A DNA stretch of 64,000 nucleotides from Chloroflexota bacterium (GCA_016191345.1 JACPOU010000012.1:1-64000), one strand, 5' to 3'; shown: positions 33,310 through 42,240, counted from the stretch's first letter. The notes: generated by a model not told the origin, from the sequence alone. Program-made: numbers and translations.

Positions 33310-34439
33310 CCGACCACCACCCGCTCCCCGGCCGCCGCGCGCTCGCCGACCGGGACGGCCGGCCGCGCGATGCGGCCGCCGCCGAGGCATGCATCCCCGT
33401 CGTACAGCACGGCCGCCTGGCCGGGCGCGATCGCCCAGACCGGCGCGTCCGTCTCGATGAACCAGGCTCCGCCTTCGCGGCGGACCGCCGCCGGGACCGG
33501 GGTGCCCCGGTGACGAATCCGGACCGCCGCACGGAAGGACGAGCGCGCCTCGCGGTCGTCGATGAAGCGGACGTCCTCGAGCTCGATGCGCCGCGTCTCG
33601 AGGTCCTCGCGCCGACCCAGCGTGATCGTGTTCGTGACCGGATCCACGCGCGACACGTAGCGCGGCGCGCCGAGCGCGATCCCGAGGCCCTGGCGCTGGC
33701 CGGGCGTGAAGCCGGCCGCTCCGTCGTGATCCCCGACGCGCGATCCGTCCCCGTCGAGGACCGGACCCCGCTCCCCTGCCCAGCCGGCCCGTTCCCGGAG
33801 TGCGCCCCGGACGTCGCCGTCGGGGATGAAGCAGATGCCCTGGCTCTCCGGCTTCTCGGCCGTGGCGAGGCCGAGCCGCCGCGCGACGTCGCGGACCTCC
33901 GGCTTCGTCAGCTCGCCGAGGGGGAAGCGCGCGTCGCGGAGCTGGTCCTGCCGGAGGCCGTAGAGGAAGTACGTCTGGTCCTTGTCCTCGTCGCGGGCCC
34001 GCAGCATTCGCGCCCGGCCGTCCTCGTCGACGACGCGGCGCGCATAGTGGCCGGTCGCGACCGCGTCGCAGTCGTAGAGGTGCCGGGCCCGCCCCAGGAG
34101 CGCCCCGAACTTGACGGTCGTGTTGCAGTCGATGCAGGGGCTCGGCGTCCGGCCGTCGAGGTACGCGCCGAGGAATGGCGACAGGACGCCGTCATCGAAC
34201 TCGCGCTCCAGGTTCATGACGTAGAACGGGATGTCGAGCTGGGCCGCGACGCGCCGGGCGTCCTCGGCCGCGTCGAGGGAGCAGCAGCTCTTCTTGAACT
34301 CCGAGATCGAGTCCGCCACGTCGTGGAGCCGCATCCAGACGCCGACGACGTCATAGCCCTGCTCCACGAGGAGCGCCGCCGCGACCGACGAATCCACCCC
34401 GCCGGACATCGCGACGAGGACGCGCTCGCGCGCGCTCAC
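33306..34439 (-). CDS. mnmA: tRNA-specific 2-thiouridylase MnmA
   Basis: Thiolates U34 of tRNA-Lys, Glu and Gln using ATP and sulfur from a cysteine desulfurase. PP-loop [10 protein letters not shown] at residue 12, [13 protein letters not shown], the two catalytic Cys in SPCIDCN and [18 protein letters not shown] and [10 protein letters not shown], and the C-terminal beta-barrel. 377 residues, GTG start overlapping the cysteine desulfurase stop (GTGA). The adjacent desulfurase is the expected sulfur donor, as YrvO is for MnmA in Bacillus. Confidence 0.96.
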   Translation of the reverse strand: MSARERVLVAMSGGVDSSVAAALLVEQGYDVVGVWMRLHDVADSISEFKKSCCSLDAAEDARRVAAQLDIPFYVMNLEREFDDGVLSPFLGAYLDGRTPSPCIDCNTTVKFGALLGRARHLYDCDAVATGHYARRVVDEDGRARMLRARDEDKDQTYFLYGLRQDQLRDARFPLGELTKPEVRDVARRLGLATAEKPESQGICFIPDGDVRGALRERAGWAGERGPVLDGDGSRVGDHDGAAGFTPGQRQGLGIALGAPRYVSRVDPVTNTITLGRREDLETRRIELEDVRFIDDREARSSFRAAVRIRHRGTPVPAAVRREGGAWFIETDAPVWAIAPGQAAVLYDGDACLGGGRIARPAVPVGERAAAGERVVVG

Positions 34440-35650
34440 CGCACGGGCGCCGTCGTGCTGCCGGTTGCCGGATACCGGCCCGCCGCCGCGTCCGCGAGTC
34501 GGACGGCCGCGGCGCGCGCCAGCGAGACGACGCGCGGCACGATCTCGACCGCCTCGTCGATCTCCGCGTCCGTGGTCGCGTGGCCGAACGAGATCCGCAG
34601 CGACCCGCGCGACTCCTCCTCCGGATAGCCCATGGCGGTGAGGACGTGCGACGGCTCGGCCGAGCCGGTCGTGCAGGCCGAGCCGACGGACGCGGCGACA
34701 CCCTCGAGATCGAGCTTGACGACGATCGATGCCCCGTCGACGTCGCGGACGATCACGGACGCGAGGCCGGGCAGGCGATCCTTCGGATGGCCCGTCAGCT
34801 CCACGCCCTCGGCGCCGGTGAGCGCGGCGAGGAGCCGGTCGCGGCCGCGCCGGAGCCGGCGCGCGGTGGCGTCCCGCTGCTCGACGGCGAGCTCGTACGC
34901 GACGGCCATCCCGACTGCGGCCGCGACGTCCTCCGTCCCGGCGCGCCGGAAGCGCTCCTGCGAGCCGCCCTGCTGCTGGCTGAGGATGTGGGTCCCGCCA
35001 CGCAGGAAGAGCGCGCCGGCTCCCTTGGGGCCCTCGAACTTGTGGGCGGCGATCGCGAGCAGATCGACGTCCATCGCCTGGACGTCCACCGGCAGGTACG
35101 GCGCCGATGCGATCGCGTCCACGGCGATGAGGCAGCCCCTGGGCCCCTGGGTCCGGACGCGACGGACGATCTCGGCCAGCGGCTGGATGGTCCCGACCTC
35201 GTTGTTCGCATGGCCGATGGCGACGAGGATCGTGCGGTCCGTCAGGGCGGCCGTGACGGCCTCGGGATCGACCCGCCCGTAGCGGTCCACGGGCAGCTCC
35301 ACGACCTCGAAGCCGAACTTCTCGAGCTGCTGGAGGGGGTGCAGGACCGCGTGGTGCTCCACCTTCGTCGTGATGATCCGGTGGCCGCGGGCCTTGCCGG
35401 CCCAGGCCGCGCCCTTCAGCGCGAGGTTGAGGGCCTCGGTGCCGCCGCTCGTGATGACGAGCTCCCGCGCGGTGCAGCCGAGGCGGGCGGCGATCCGCTC
35501 GTGCGCGTCATCGAGGGCAGCCCGGGCCTTGCGGCCCCACGCGTGGGGCGAGCTCGGGTTGCCGAACTGCTCCCCGAGGTACGGGAGCATCGCCTCCCGC
35601 GCCTCTGTCCGGAGCGGCGTGGTCGCGGCGTGGTCGAGGTAGAGGGGCAT
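34436..35650 (-). CDS. Cysteine desulfurase (NifS/IscS family)
   Basis: PLP enzyme that takes sulfur from cysteine, here presumably for Mnm[11 protein letters not shown] start, [11 protein letters not shown], the PLP-Lys in [12 protein letters not shown] (near residue 208) and the nucleophilic Cys in [17 protein letters not shown]. 404 residues. Oddity: the stretch that normally reads VDA(V/T)QS is VDAIAS, so the Gln that contacts PLP is Ala, and the usual SGHK is AAHK. A TACAAT hexamer lies 7 bases before the ATG with no ribosome-binding site. The track's 150-codon extension is spurious. Confidence 0.92.
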   Translation of the reverse strand: MPLYLDHAATTPLRTEAREAMLPYLGEQFGNPSSPHAWGRKARAALDDAHERIAARLGCTARELVITSGGTEALNLALKGAAWAGKARGHRIITTKVEHHAVLHPLQQLEKFGFEVVELPVDRYGRVDPEAVTAALTDRTILVAIGHANNEVGTIQPLAEIVRRVRTQGPRGCLIAVDAIASAPYLPVDVQAMDVDLLAIAAHKFEGPKGAGALFLRGGTHILSQQQGGSQERFRRAGTEDVAAAVGMAVAYELAVEQRDATARRLRRGRDRLLAALTGAEGVELTGHPKDRLPGLASVIVRDVDGASIVVKLDLEGVAASVGSACTTGSAEPSHVLTAMGYPEEESRGSLRISFGHATTDAEIDEAVEIVPRVVSLARAAAVRLADAAAGRYPATGSTTAPVR

Positions 35651-35657
35651 CCCCGCG

Positions 35658-35663
35658 ATTGTA
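35658..35663 (-). promoter_or_regulatory. Candidate -10 (TACAAT) for leaderless cysteine desulfurase-mnmA operon
   Basis: Seven bases upstream of the desulfurase ATG; near-consensus hexamer and no Shine-Dalgarno sequence. Confidence 0.45.
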
Positions 35664-35685
35664 GGCGCCCGGGCGCCGATGCCCG

Positions 35686-37605
35686 TCAGGCCTCCGCGCG
35701 GCTCCGGTCGTACTCGCGGCCACGCTCCCGTTCGCGCTCGTGCTTCGGGAGCAGGCGCTTCCGGAGGCGGATCGAATCCGGGGTCGCCTCGACGAGCTCG
35801 TCGCTGGCGATGAACTCGAGGGCGGATTCCAGCGTGAGCGGGCGGGGCGGCGTGAGCCGGAGCGCCTCGTCGTGCGAGTGGGTCCGGATGTTCGTGAGCT
35901 TCTTCTCCTTGGCCGGGTTGACGTCGAGGTCGCCCGACCGGGAGTTCTCGCCGACGATCATGCCCTCGTAGACCTCGACCCCGGCGCCGATGAACAGGGC
36001 GGCCCGCTCCTGGAGGTTGAAGAGCCCGTAGGCATTCGAGATGCCTGTCCGGTCGCTGACGAGCACGCCCGACGTCCGGTGCGTGACCTCGCCGGCCCAC
36101 GGCCCGTAGCCCTCGCCGATCTGGTGGAGCAACGCTGTGCCCCGGGTCTCGGTGAGGAGCTGGCCGCGATAGCCGATGAGCCCGCGGACCGGCAGGACGA
36201 ACTCCATCCGGACCCGGCCGTCGGCATCGGTCGACATCTGCTCGAGGCGGCCCTTGCGCGCCGCGAGCGCGGTCTGGATCTCGCCGATGAACTCCGGCGG
36301 GATGTCGACCGTGATCCGCTCGTACGGCTCCTGGACCTCGCCATCGACCTCGCGGAGGATGACCTCGGGGCGGGAGGCCGTGAGCTCGTAGCCTTCGCGG
36401 CGCATCTGCTCGATGAGGACCGCGAGCTGGAGCTCGCCGCGGCCGCGGACCTCGAACGTGTCGCCCGATTCCGTCGGATAGACCTCGATCGAGACGTTGC
36501 CGAGGATCTCCTTGTCGAGGCGGGCCTTGATCTGGCGAGACGTGACGTACCTGCCCTCGCGGCCGGCGAGCGGCGACGTGTTCACCCCGAACGTCATCCG
36601 GAGGGTCGGCGCGTCGACGTCGAGGCGCGGCAGCGGGCGCGGGTCGCCGGGTTCCGTCAGGGTGTCGCCGATCGTGACATCCGGCAGGCCGGCGACGGAC
36701 ACGATGTCGCCCGCGGTTGCCTCGCTGATGTCGATGCGCTCGATCCCCCGGGCGGTCTGGAGGCTCGTCACCTGGCCCGACAGCGTCACCGTCCGCCCCG
36801 GCTCCACCGCGCCGGCCGTGTCGCCGGCCTCCTCGCGGACGACGACGATCTTCTGGCCGACCCGGACGGCGCCGTTCCGGATCCGCCCGACGGCCATCCG
36901 TCCGACGTACTCGTTGGCGCTCAGGTTCGTCACGAGGAGCTGGAGCGGGTGGCCGGGCACATGGCGTGGCGGCGGCGTCACCTCGACCAGCAGGTCGAGG
37001 AGCGGCCGGAGGTCCGTCCCGGGAACCGCCAGGTCCAGCGTCGCCGTGCCGAGCTTGGCGTTCGTGTAGACGACCGGGAAGTCGATCTGGTCGTCGTCGG
37101 CGCCGAGGTTGATGAAGAGCTCGTAGACCGCGTCGAGGACCTCGGCCGGGCGGGCGTCGTGGCGGTCGACCTTGTTGAGGGCGACGATCACCGGCAGGCG
37201 CTTGGCCATCGCCTTCTGGAGCACGTAGCGGGTCTGGGGCAGCGGGCCCTCGGCCGCGTCCACGAGGAGCAGCACGGCATCGACCATCAGGAGCGAGCGC
37301 TCCACCTCGCCGCCGAAGTCGGCGTGGCCCGGCGTGTCGACGATGTTCAGGCGGACGCCGTCATGCTCGACCGTCGTCTGCTTGGCGAGGATCGTGATCC
37401 CCTTCTCCTTCTCGAGGTCCATCGAATCCATGACCCGGTCGGCCACGATCTGGTTGGATCGGAAGGCCCCGGTCTGGCGGAGAAGGGCATCGACGAGGGT
37501 CGTCTTGCCGTGGTCGACGTGGGCGACGATCGCGACGTTCCGGAGGTCCTCGCGGGGGACCGAACCGTCGGCGGCGGGCATGGCGGACAGGGTCGGCTCG
37601 TTCAT
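35686..37605 (-). CDS. typA: Ribosome-associated GTPase TypA/BipA
   Basis: Translational GTPase acting in ribosome assembly and stress adaptation. G1 VAHVDHGKTTLVDALL near residue 30, DMDLEKEKGITI-like SMDLEKEKGITILAKQT, G3 VDTPGHADFGGEVE, G4 ALNKVDR, then domains III and V and the BipA-specific C-terminal domain (TRGTALLHQIGEGY, IRTHSHDEALRLTPPRPLTLESALEFI in conserved blocks). 639 residues. The ATG at 37605 is used; the frame remains open far upstream but has no homology. A GACAAT hexamer lies 10 bases upstream. Divergent from the MobA-like gene. Confidence 0.96.
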   Translation of the reverse strand: MNEPTLSAMPAADGSVPREDLRNVAIVAHVDHGKTTLVDALLRQTGAFRSNQIVADRVMDSMDLEKEKGITILAKQTTVEHDGVRLNIVDTPGHADFGGEVERSLLMVDAVLLLVDAAEGPLPQTRYVLQKAMAKRLPVIVALNKVDRHDARPAEVLDAVYELFINLGADDDQIDFPVVYTNAKLGTATLDLAVPGTDLRPLLDLLVEVTPPPRHVPGHPLQLLVTNLSANEYVGRMAVGRIRNGAVRVGQKIVVVREEAGDTAGAVEPGRTVTLSGQVTSLQTARGIERIDISEATAGDIVSVAGLPDVTIGDTLTEPGDPRPLPRLDVDAPTLRMTFGVNTSPLAGREGRYVTSRQIKARLDKEILGNVSIEVYPTESGDTFEVRGRGELQLAVLIEQMRREGYELTASRPEVILREVDGEVQEPYERITVDIPPEFIGEIQTALAARKGRLEQMSTDADGRVRMEFVLPVRGLIGYRGQLLTETRGTALLHQIGEGYGPWAGEVTHRTSGVLVSDRTGISNAYGLFNLQERAALFIGAGVEVYEGMIVGENSRSGDLDVNPAKEKKLTNIRTHSHDEALRLTPPRPLTLESALEFIASDELVEATPDSIRLRKRLLPKHERERERGREYDRSRAEA

Positions 37606-37615
37606 GGGCCGGCGG

Positions 37616-37621
37616 ATTGTC
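37616..37621 (-). promoter_or_regulatory. Candidate -10 (GACAAT) for typA
   Basis: Ten bases upstream of the typA ATG, in the 48-bp divergent gap with the MobA-like gene. Confidence 0.3.
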
Positions 37622-37641
37622 GCACAGGATGCCGCCGCTGC

Positions 37642-37647
37642 TAGCAT
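37642..37647 (+). promoter_or_regulatory. Candidate -10 (TAGCAT) for leaderless MobA-like gene
   Basis: Six bases before the plus-strand ATG at 37654, consistent with transcription starting at the start codon. Confidence 0.4.
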
Positions 37648-37653
37648 CCGGCC

Positions 37654-38355
37654 ATGACCGTTGCCGCCGTCATCCTCGCCGCATCCCCCGGGAGCGCCCT
37701 CGCCGACGCGGACGGACTCGCCGCCGTGAGGCGGATCGCGGACGTCGCCTGGAGCGGCGGCGCGACGCCGATCGTGGTGGGGTCCTTCGACCCGGACGGC
37801 GGCGTGGCCGCGGCGCTCGCCGGCGCGCCGGTGACCCTCGCCGCGCCCGCGCCCGTGGAGGGCGGGCCCGTGGCCCAGATCCGGCGGGTCATCGACGTCG
37901 CCCGGGCCGAGATCTCCGGCACGGACGCGGCGCTCGTGTGGCCGGCCCGGATCACGTGGGTCGGACCGGAGACCGTGACGTCGCTCATCGAGGCCCACGG
38001 CCTCGACCCCGATGCGATCCTCCGCCCCGCCTACGACGGCGAGGCCGGCTGGCCGGTCCTCGTTCCGGTGGCCCACGCGGCGGCGCTCGCGACCATCGCC
38101 TCCGACCGCCTGCCCGGCGATGTCATCGACGACCTCGCGGCGACCGGGATCCGGGTCCTGGAGCTCGAGCTGGGCGACCCGGGCACGACCCACGACCGGT
38201 CCACCGCCCTGTCCGACCTGCCGCCGTACGTCGGGCCGTCGGAACCCGCCCGCGGCCACAGCCATGAGTGGGGCGCCGAGGTGGCCGCCACGGCCGACGA
38301 CGGCCCCCTCGAAGGACCGTCGCTCGCGCCGTACCCGCCCGCCGATCCGGGCTGA
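37654..38355 (+). CDS. MobA-like nucleotidyltransferase-fold protein
   Basis: 233 residues of the MobA/GlmU-type NTP-transferase fold: VAAVILAASPGSALADADGL is a degenerate form of the LAAGxSxRxG nucleotide-binding loop, then GGATPIVVGSF and later blocks corresponding to MocA-type cytidylyltransferases (WPARITWVGPETV, RPAYDGEAGWPVLVPVAHAAAL). The usual Arg and Lys of the loop are missing, so activity and substrate are uncertain. The last 40 residues are acidic and disordered. It stands alone, divergent from typA. Confidence 0.7.
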   Translation: MTVAAVILAASPGSALADADGLAAVRRIADVAWSGGATPIVVGSFDPDGGVAAALAGAPVTLAAPAPVEGGPVAQIRRVIDVARAEISGTDAALVWPARITWVGPETVTSLIEAHGLDPDAILRPAYDGEAGWPVLVPVAHAAALATIASDRLPGDVIDDLAATGIRVLELELGDPGTTHDRSTALSDLPPYVGPSEPARGHSHEWGAEVAATADDGPLEGPSLAPYPPADPG

Positions 38356-38407
38356 CCGTCGCCCTGCGGCAACCATGCGCCGGGCGGCGACCCGGCGCCG
38401 GGCGGCG

Positions 38408-38430
38408 CCCCGATCGTTCGCGCGTCGGGG
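38408..38430. terminator. Candidate bidirectional hairpin between MobA-like gene and aspS
   Basis: ccccga / tcgggg with an 11-base loop in the 83-bp gap between convergent genes. A gcgccgggcggcg motif is repeated just before it. No U-run. Confidence 0.35.
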
Positions 38431-38438
38431 ACGAAACG

Positions 38439-40313
38439 TCAGGGCTGGGGCTTGCCCGGAACCCCCACGAATCGCAGGCCGAGTTCCGCGTACTGGTTCG
38501 CGTCCGGCTCGGACGGGGCATCGAGCATCGGGTCGCTCCCCGACTGGGTCTTCGGGAACGCCATGACCTCGCGGATGTTCACCTGGTGGCTCAGCAGGGC
38601 CGCCCACCGGTCGATGCCGAGCGCGATCCCGCCGTGGGGCGGCGCGCCGTACTCGAAGGCATCGAGGATGGCTCCGAACATGTTCCGCATCCGGTCGATG
38701 GTGTAGCCCTGCAGGGCGAAACTCCGTTCCAGGAGGTCCCGGCGCCAGATGCGGATCGAGCCGCCACCGAGCTCCCAGCCGTTCAATACGAGGTCGTACT
38801 GGAGGGCACGGGCACGGCCGGCGGGATCGCCGGGGCTGGGCCTCGACGGGTCGCCGGAGAGGGTCTCGAGGAGCGCCTCGTCCTCCGCGACGACGCCGGA
38901 GAACGGGTTGTGCGTCGCGTCCCAGCGGCCGCCCTCGACGTCCCACTGGTACATCGGGAAGCGATGGACCCAGGCATAGGCGAGGACGGCGGGATCGGCG
39001 AGGCGCAGGCTCGTCCCGAGCTCGGCCCGCAGCCGGCCGAGGACGTCGTGGGTAACGCCCGCCGCGTCGGCCAGGATGAGCACGAGGTCGCCGGGGTTGG
39101 CGCCGCTTCGCCGGACGAGCCGGTCCACGAGCGCATCGCCGAGGAACTTCGCGATGGGCGACTTGATCGAGCCGTCGGCGCCCACCGCCAGGTAGGCGAG
39201 ACCCTTCGCCCCGAAGCGCTTCGCGGTCTCGGTCAGCTCATCGATCCGGCTGCGCGGCACGTCGCCCAGGCCCGGCGCGACGATCGCCTTCACGCGGCCC
39301 CCGGTCGCGAGCGCCTCGTCGAACACCCGGAAGCCGGACGCCGGCGCGCCGCCGGGACCGGAGAGCTCCGGCGCGAGGTCCACGAGCTCCATGCCGAACC
39401 GCAGGTCCGGCTTGTCCGAACCGTACCGCTCCATGACGTCGTCGAAGGTGTAGACCGGGAAGGGATCGCTCTGGATCGGGCGGTCCGGCACCACGGCACG
39501 GCTGACCTCGAGGACCATCCGCTCGATGAACGCCATCACCGTCGGCTCGTCGACGAAGCTCATCTCGAGGTCCAGCTGGGTGAACTCCGGCTGGCGGTCG
39601 CCGCGGAGGTCCTCGTCCCGGAAGCAGCGCGCGATCTGGAAGTAGCGGTCCACGCCGGCGACCATGAGGAGCTGCTTCAGCTGCTGCGGGCTCTGCGGCA
39701 GGGCGTAGACGGCGCCGGGCTGGAGGCGCGACGGGACGATGAAGTCGCGGGCGCCCTCGGGCGTGCTCTTGATGAGGTTCGGCGTCTCGACCTCGATGAA
39801 GCCGCTCGCGTGGTGGACCTCGCGGATCGCCTGGACGAGGCGGCTCCGGAGCAGGAGCCGACGCTGCATCGCCTCGCGGCGGATGTCGAGGTAGCGGTAC
39901 CGGAGGCGCAGGGTCTCGTCGATCGAGGCGTCCGGGTCGTTGATGTAGAAGGGCGGCGTCTTCGCCTCGTTGAGGATCACGACGTCGGTCGCCCGGAGCT
40001 CGATGGCGCCGGTCGGCAGCTTCGCGTTCTCCGTCCCCGGAAGCCGCCGCGCGACCGTGCCCGACACCGTCACGACGAACTCCGACCGGGCCCGCGACGC
40101 GATCGCGTGCGCCTCGGGTGCGTCCGTCGCGTCGATCACCACCTGGGTGATGCCGTGGCGGTCGCGGAGGTCGACGAAGATCAACTGGCCATGGTCGCGG
40201 CGGCGATGGACCCAGCCCGAGAGGCGGGCGTTCGCGCCGGCATCGACGTCGCGCAGCGCCCCGCAGGTGTGGGTCCGGTAGGGCGTGGCGAGATGGGTGG
40301 TCGAGTCGGTCAT
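38439..40313 (-). CDS. aspS: Aspartyl-tRNA synthetase, probably nondiscriminating
   Basis: Bacterial-type class II AspRS of 624 residues with the OB anticodon domain (LSGWVHRRRDHGQLIFVDLR), class II motif 2 (FRDEDLRGDRQPEFTQLDLE), the GAD insertion and motif 3 (GGIALGIDRWAALL). The residue after RRRD is His, as in nondiscriminating enzymes such as that of Pseudomonas aeruginosa, rather than Leu as in E. coli. It may therefore also make Asp-tRNA-Asn for a GatCAB amidotransferase. ATG at 40313 with TACGAT 10 bases upstream. Confidence 0.96.
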   Translation of the reverse strand: MTDSTTHLATPYRTHTCGALRDVDAGANARLSGWVHRRRDHGQLIFVDLRDRHGITQVVIDATDAPEAHAIASRARSEFVVTVSGTVARRLPGTENAKLPTGAIELRATDVVILNEAKTPPFYINDPDASIDETLRLRYRYLDIRREAMQRRLLLRSRLVQAIREVHHASGFIEVETPNLIKSTPEGARDFIVPSRLQPGAVYALPQSPQQLKQLLMVAGVDRYFQIARCFRDEDLRGDRQPEFTQLDLEMSFVDEPTVMAFIERMVLEVSRAVVPDRPIQSDPFPVYTFDDVMERYGSDKPDLRFGMELVDLAPELSGPGGAPASGFRVFDEALATGGRVKAIVAPGLGDVPRSRIDELTETAKRFGAKGLAYLAVGADGSIKSPIAKFLGDALVDRLVRRSGANPGDLVLILADAAGVTHDVLGRLRAELGTSLRLADPAVLAYAWVHRFPMYQWDVEGGRWDATHNPFSGVVAEDEALLETLSGDPSRPSPGDPAGRARALQYDLVLNGWELGGGSIRIWRRDLLERSFALQGYTIDRMRNMFGAILDAFEYGAPPHGGIALGIDRWAALLSHQVNIREVMAFPKTQSGSDPMLDAPSEPDANQYAELGLRFVGVPGKPQP

Positions 40314-40323
40314 GGCGCTGGGT

Positions 40324-40329
40324 ATCGTA
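40324..40329 (-). promoter_or_regulatory. Candidate extended -10 (GGCTACGAT) for aspS
   Basis: Ten bases upstream of the aspS ATG, no Shine-Dalgarno sequence; same GGCTAC core as alaS and efp. Confidence 0.4.
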
Positions 40330-40397
40330 GCCGCCGGGCGCCGATGCGGCGGGGATCGCCAGGTTCCCGGGCCGCGGATCACGCTGGTCGGGGATCA

Positions 40398-40414
40398 CCC
40401 GCCGTTGCGGCGGG
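40398..40414. promoter_or_regulatory. Perfect GC hairpin upstream of aspS
   Basis: cccgccg-ttg-cggcggg, 84 bases before the aspS ATG; could end hisS transcription or be regulatory. Confidence 0.3.
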
Positions 40415-40707
40415 GGTTCGCGCTGCCTCGCCGTCCTCGCGTCGGCGGGGCGTCCGTCGCAGGCCCGTCGTATTCCTGATTCCGGCCGGTGCTCGCGGCT
40501 TTCGGAACGTCACGCCTGTCGCCGTCATACGAACACGGCACGCTCGGAGCCTGCCGACCGCGGCCGGCTCGCCCGTTGAGGGCCTTGGCGGCGTACCTCG
40601 CCAGTCGGGCCCGCCGGATCCCGCCTCGTATGACGTCGACGGGCATCGCGGGCAAGATGCTCCCCGAAGTCCCCGGATTCGGGAATACGACCGCTGGCAA
40701 CCGGGCA

Positions 40708-40800
40708 CCCGGCCGCCGCCAACCGGCCGCCGCCAACCGGCCGCCGCCAACCGGCCGCCGCCAACCGGCCGGCGCCGTCCCGAACCGGCCGCCGCCAACC
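40708..40800. repeat. 14-bp tandem repeat array (minisatellite)
   Basis: The unit aaccggccgccgcc is repeated at 40721, 40735 and 40749 without change, at 40763 with one mismatch, and again at 40783 after a 6-base interruption, with partial copies at both edges. It lies 20 bases beyond the hisS stop codon. Copy number is likely variable between strains. Confidence 0.95.
40765..40791 (+). repeat. 27-bp direct repeat flanking hisS, copy 1
   Basis: ccggccggcgccgtcccgaa followed by ccggccg. The identical 27 bases recur at 42128-42154 on the other side of hisS. Confidence 0.95.
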
Positions 40801-40817
40801 GTCCCCCAGCGCGAGCC

Positions 40818-42113
40818 CTATCCTCCCTCGCCGTGGTGGTGCTGCTTCACCGCACGGCCAAGTTCACGAGTCAGGTCGGACAGCGGAACGAGCCGCTGCG
40901 TTCCCGCCTTGAGGTCGCGGAGGCCGACCTGGCCTTCCTGAAGCTCGTCGCCGACGATGACGGCGAAGTGGGCGCCGTCGCGGTCGGCGGCCTCGAGCTG
41001 GCGGCCAAGCCTTCGGCGGCCGAGGTCCGCCCGCGTCCGGAGGCCCGCCGCCCGCAGCCCCGTCGCGATCCGGAGCCGCTCGACCGACGCCCCCGGATCA
41101 GTGAAGACCACGACGGCATCGAGCGGAACCCCGTCCTCGGGCGCCGGCGACTGCTCCCCGAGCACGAGGGCCACCCGGTCGAGGCCCAGCCCGAACCCGA
41201 TGCCCGGCGTCGGCTTGCCGCCGAGCAGCTCCACGAGCCCGTCGTAGCGGCCACCGCCGCCCAGTGCCTGCTGCTGGCCCTCGCGGCCGGCCACGTAGTA
41301 CTCGAAGGCTGTCCGGGTGTAGTAGTCGAGGCCGCGGACCAGGCCGGGCGAGACGCGGTACGGGACGCCGATGGCATCGAGGTGGGCGCGCACGGCGCCG
41401 AAGTGCGCCTCGCACGTCGCGCACAGGTGGTCGGTGATCCGGGGCGCATCCGCATTGATCACCGCCATCGAAGGGTGCTTCGAGTCGAGGAGGCGGAGCG
41501 CATTCCGCTCGAGGCGATCTGCCTCGGCCGGAGGCAGCGCGGCGAGATGGCCGCGGTAGTACGCGACGAGTGCCTCCAGGTACGCCGGCCGGCAGGCCTT
41601 GTCCCCGATGGAATTGACGAGGACCTCGACCTCGGTGACCCCGACCTCCGAGTAGAACCGGTGCCCGAGCTCGATGATCTCCGCATCGATCGCGGGGCCG
41701 GGATCGCCGATCGCCTCGACGTCGAACTGCCAGAACTGACGGTATCGACCGGCCTGGGGCCGGTCGTAGCGGAACATCGGCCCGATCATGGCCAGCCGCA
41801 CGGGTTGCGGCCACGTCTGCATCCCATGCTGGACATACGCTCGAACGATCCCGGCCGTCGGCTCCGGGCGGAGGGCCCACGCCTCCGCCTCCTCGGTCCG
41901 CCGCGCAATCCGGAAGAGCTCCTTCTCGACGACGTCGGTGACCTCGCCGATCCCCCGCTCGAAGACCGCGCTCTGCTCGAAGATGGGCGTCTCGATGGGC
42001 CGGTAGCCGTAGCGATCCGCCAGGTCGCGCGCGACCCGCCCAAAGCGCACGAATCGGGCGGCCTCGTTCGGCAGCAGGTCGCGCGTACCTCGGGGGGCGC
42101 GGAAAGACGGCAT
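40818..42113 (-). CDS. hisS: Histidyl-tRNA synthetase
   Basis: Class II HisRS of 431 residues charging tRNA-His. PRGTRDLLP start, motif 1 region, RPEPTAGIVRAYVQHGM (motif 2 region with MFRYDRPQAGRYRQFWQFDVEAIG), histidine-A loop LVRGLDYYTRTAFEYYV, motif 3 GIGFGLGLDRVALVL, and the C-terminal anticodon domain. The start codon is preceded by a TAGACT hexamer 8 bases upstream and no ribosome-binding site. Normally next to rel; here a VapBC module and other DNA intervene. Confidence 0.96.
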   Translation of the reverse strand: MPSFRAPRGTRDLLPNEAARFVRFGRVARDLADRYGYRPIETPIFEQSAVFERGIGEVTDVVEKELFRIARRTEEAEAWALRPEPTAGIVRAYVQHGMQTWPQPVRLAMIGPMFRYDRPQAGRYRQFWQFDVEAIGDPGPAIDAEIIELGHRFYSEVGVTEVEVLVNSIGDKACRPAYLEALVAYYRGHLAALPPAEADRLERNALRLLDSKHPSMAVINADAPRITDHLCATCEAHFGAVRAHLDAIGVPYRVSPGLVRGLDYYTRTAFEYYVAGREGQQQALGGGGRYDGLVELLGGKPTPGIGFGLGLDRVALVLGEQSPAPEDGVPLDAVVVFTDPGASVERLRIATGLRAAGLRTRADLGRRRLGRQLEAADRDGAHFAVIVGDELQEGQVGLRDLKAGTQRLVPLSDLTRELGRAVKQHHHGEGG

Positions 42114-42121
42114 TGCCAGTG

Positions 42122-42127
42122 AGTCTA
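42122..42127 (-). promoter_or_regulatory. Candidate -10 (TAGACT) for leaderless hisS
   Basis: GGTAGACT, 8 bases upstream of the hisS ATG. It directly abuts the second 27-bp repeat (42128-42154). Confidence 0.4.
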
Positions 42128-42154
42128 CCGGCCGGCGCCGTCCCGAACCGGCCG
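42128..42154 (+). repeat. 27-bp direct repeat flanking hisS, copy 2
   Basis: Identical to 40765-40791. It is followed at once by gggtgatccccgacc (42154-42168), whose reverse complement occurs at 40386-40400, so hisS is bracketed by both a direct and an inverted repeat. Confidence 0.95.
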
Positions 42155-42240
42155 GGTGATCCCCGACCGGAGGACGTTCTGTCAGCGCTCCACGGTGGGT
42201 CTGCTCGGGTGGCGACCCCGCCCTCTGCCTCGCGCCCGCG

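Larger units (their letters stand above)
40314..40817. other. Long repeat-bearing gap between hisS and aspS
   Basis: About 500 bases with no credible gene; the track ORFs here are low-complexity shadows. It contains the aspS -10, a 7-bp perfect hairpin with a 3-base loop (40398-40414), arms of repeats that recur beyond hisS, and a 14-bp tandem repeat array next to the hisS stop. No T-box features (specifier loop, UGGN bulge) were recognised. Confidence 0.6.

Noticed and set aside
37606-38946. Long N-terminal extension of TypA in the track ORF
   Set aside because: Translated sequence is low complexity and overlaps the plus-strand MobA-like gene; TypA homology begins at the ATG 37605.
40708-40800. 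CRISPR array
   Set aside because: Units are 14 bp and contiguous with no spacers; no cas genes nearby.
40314-40817. T-box or other riboswitch before aspS
   Set aside because: No specifier loop, UGGN bulge or conserved T-box sequence could be found, and the aspS -10 lies only 10 bases from the start codon.
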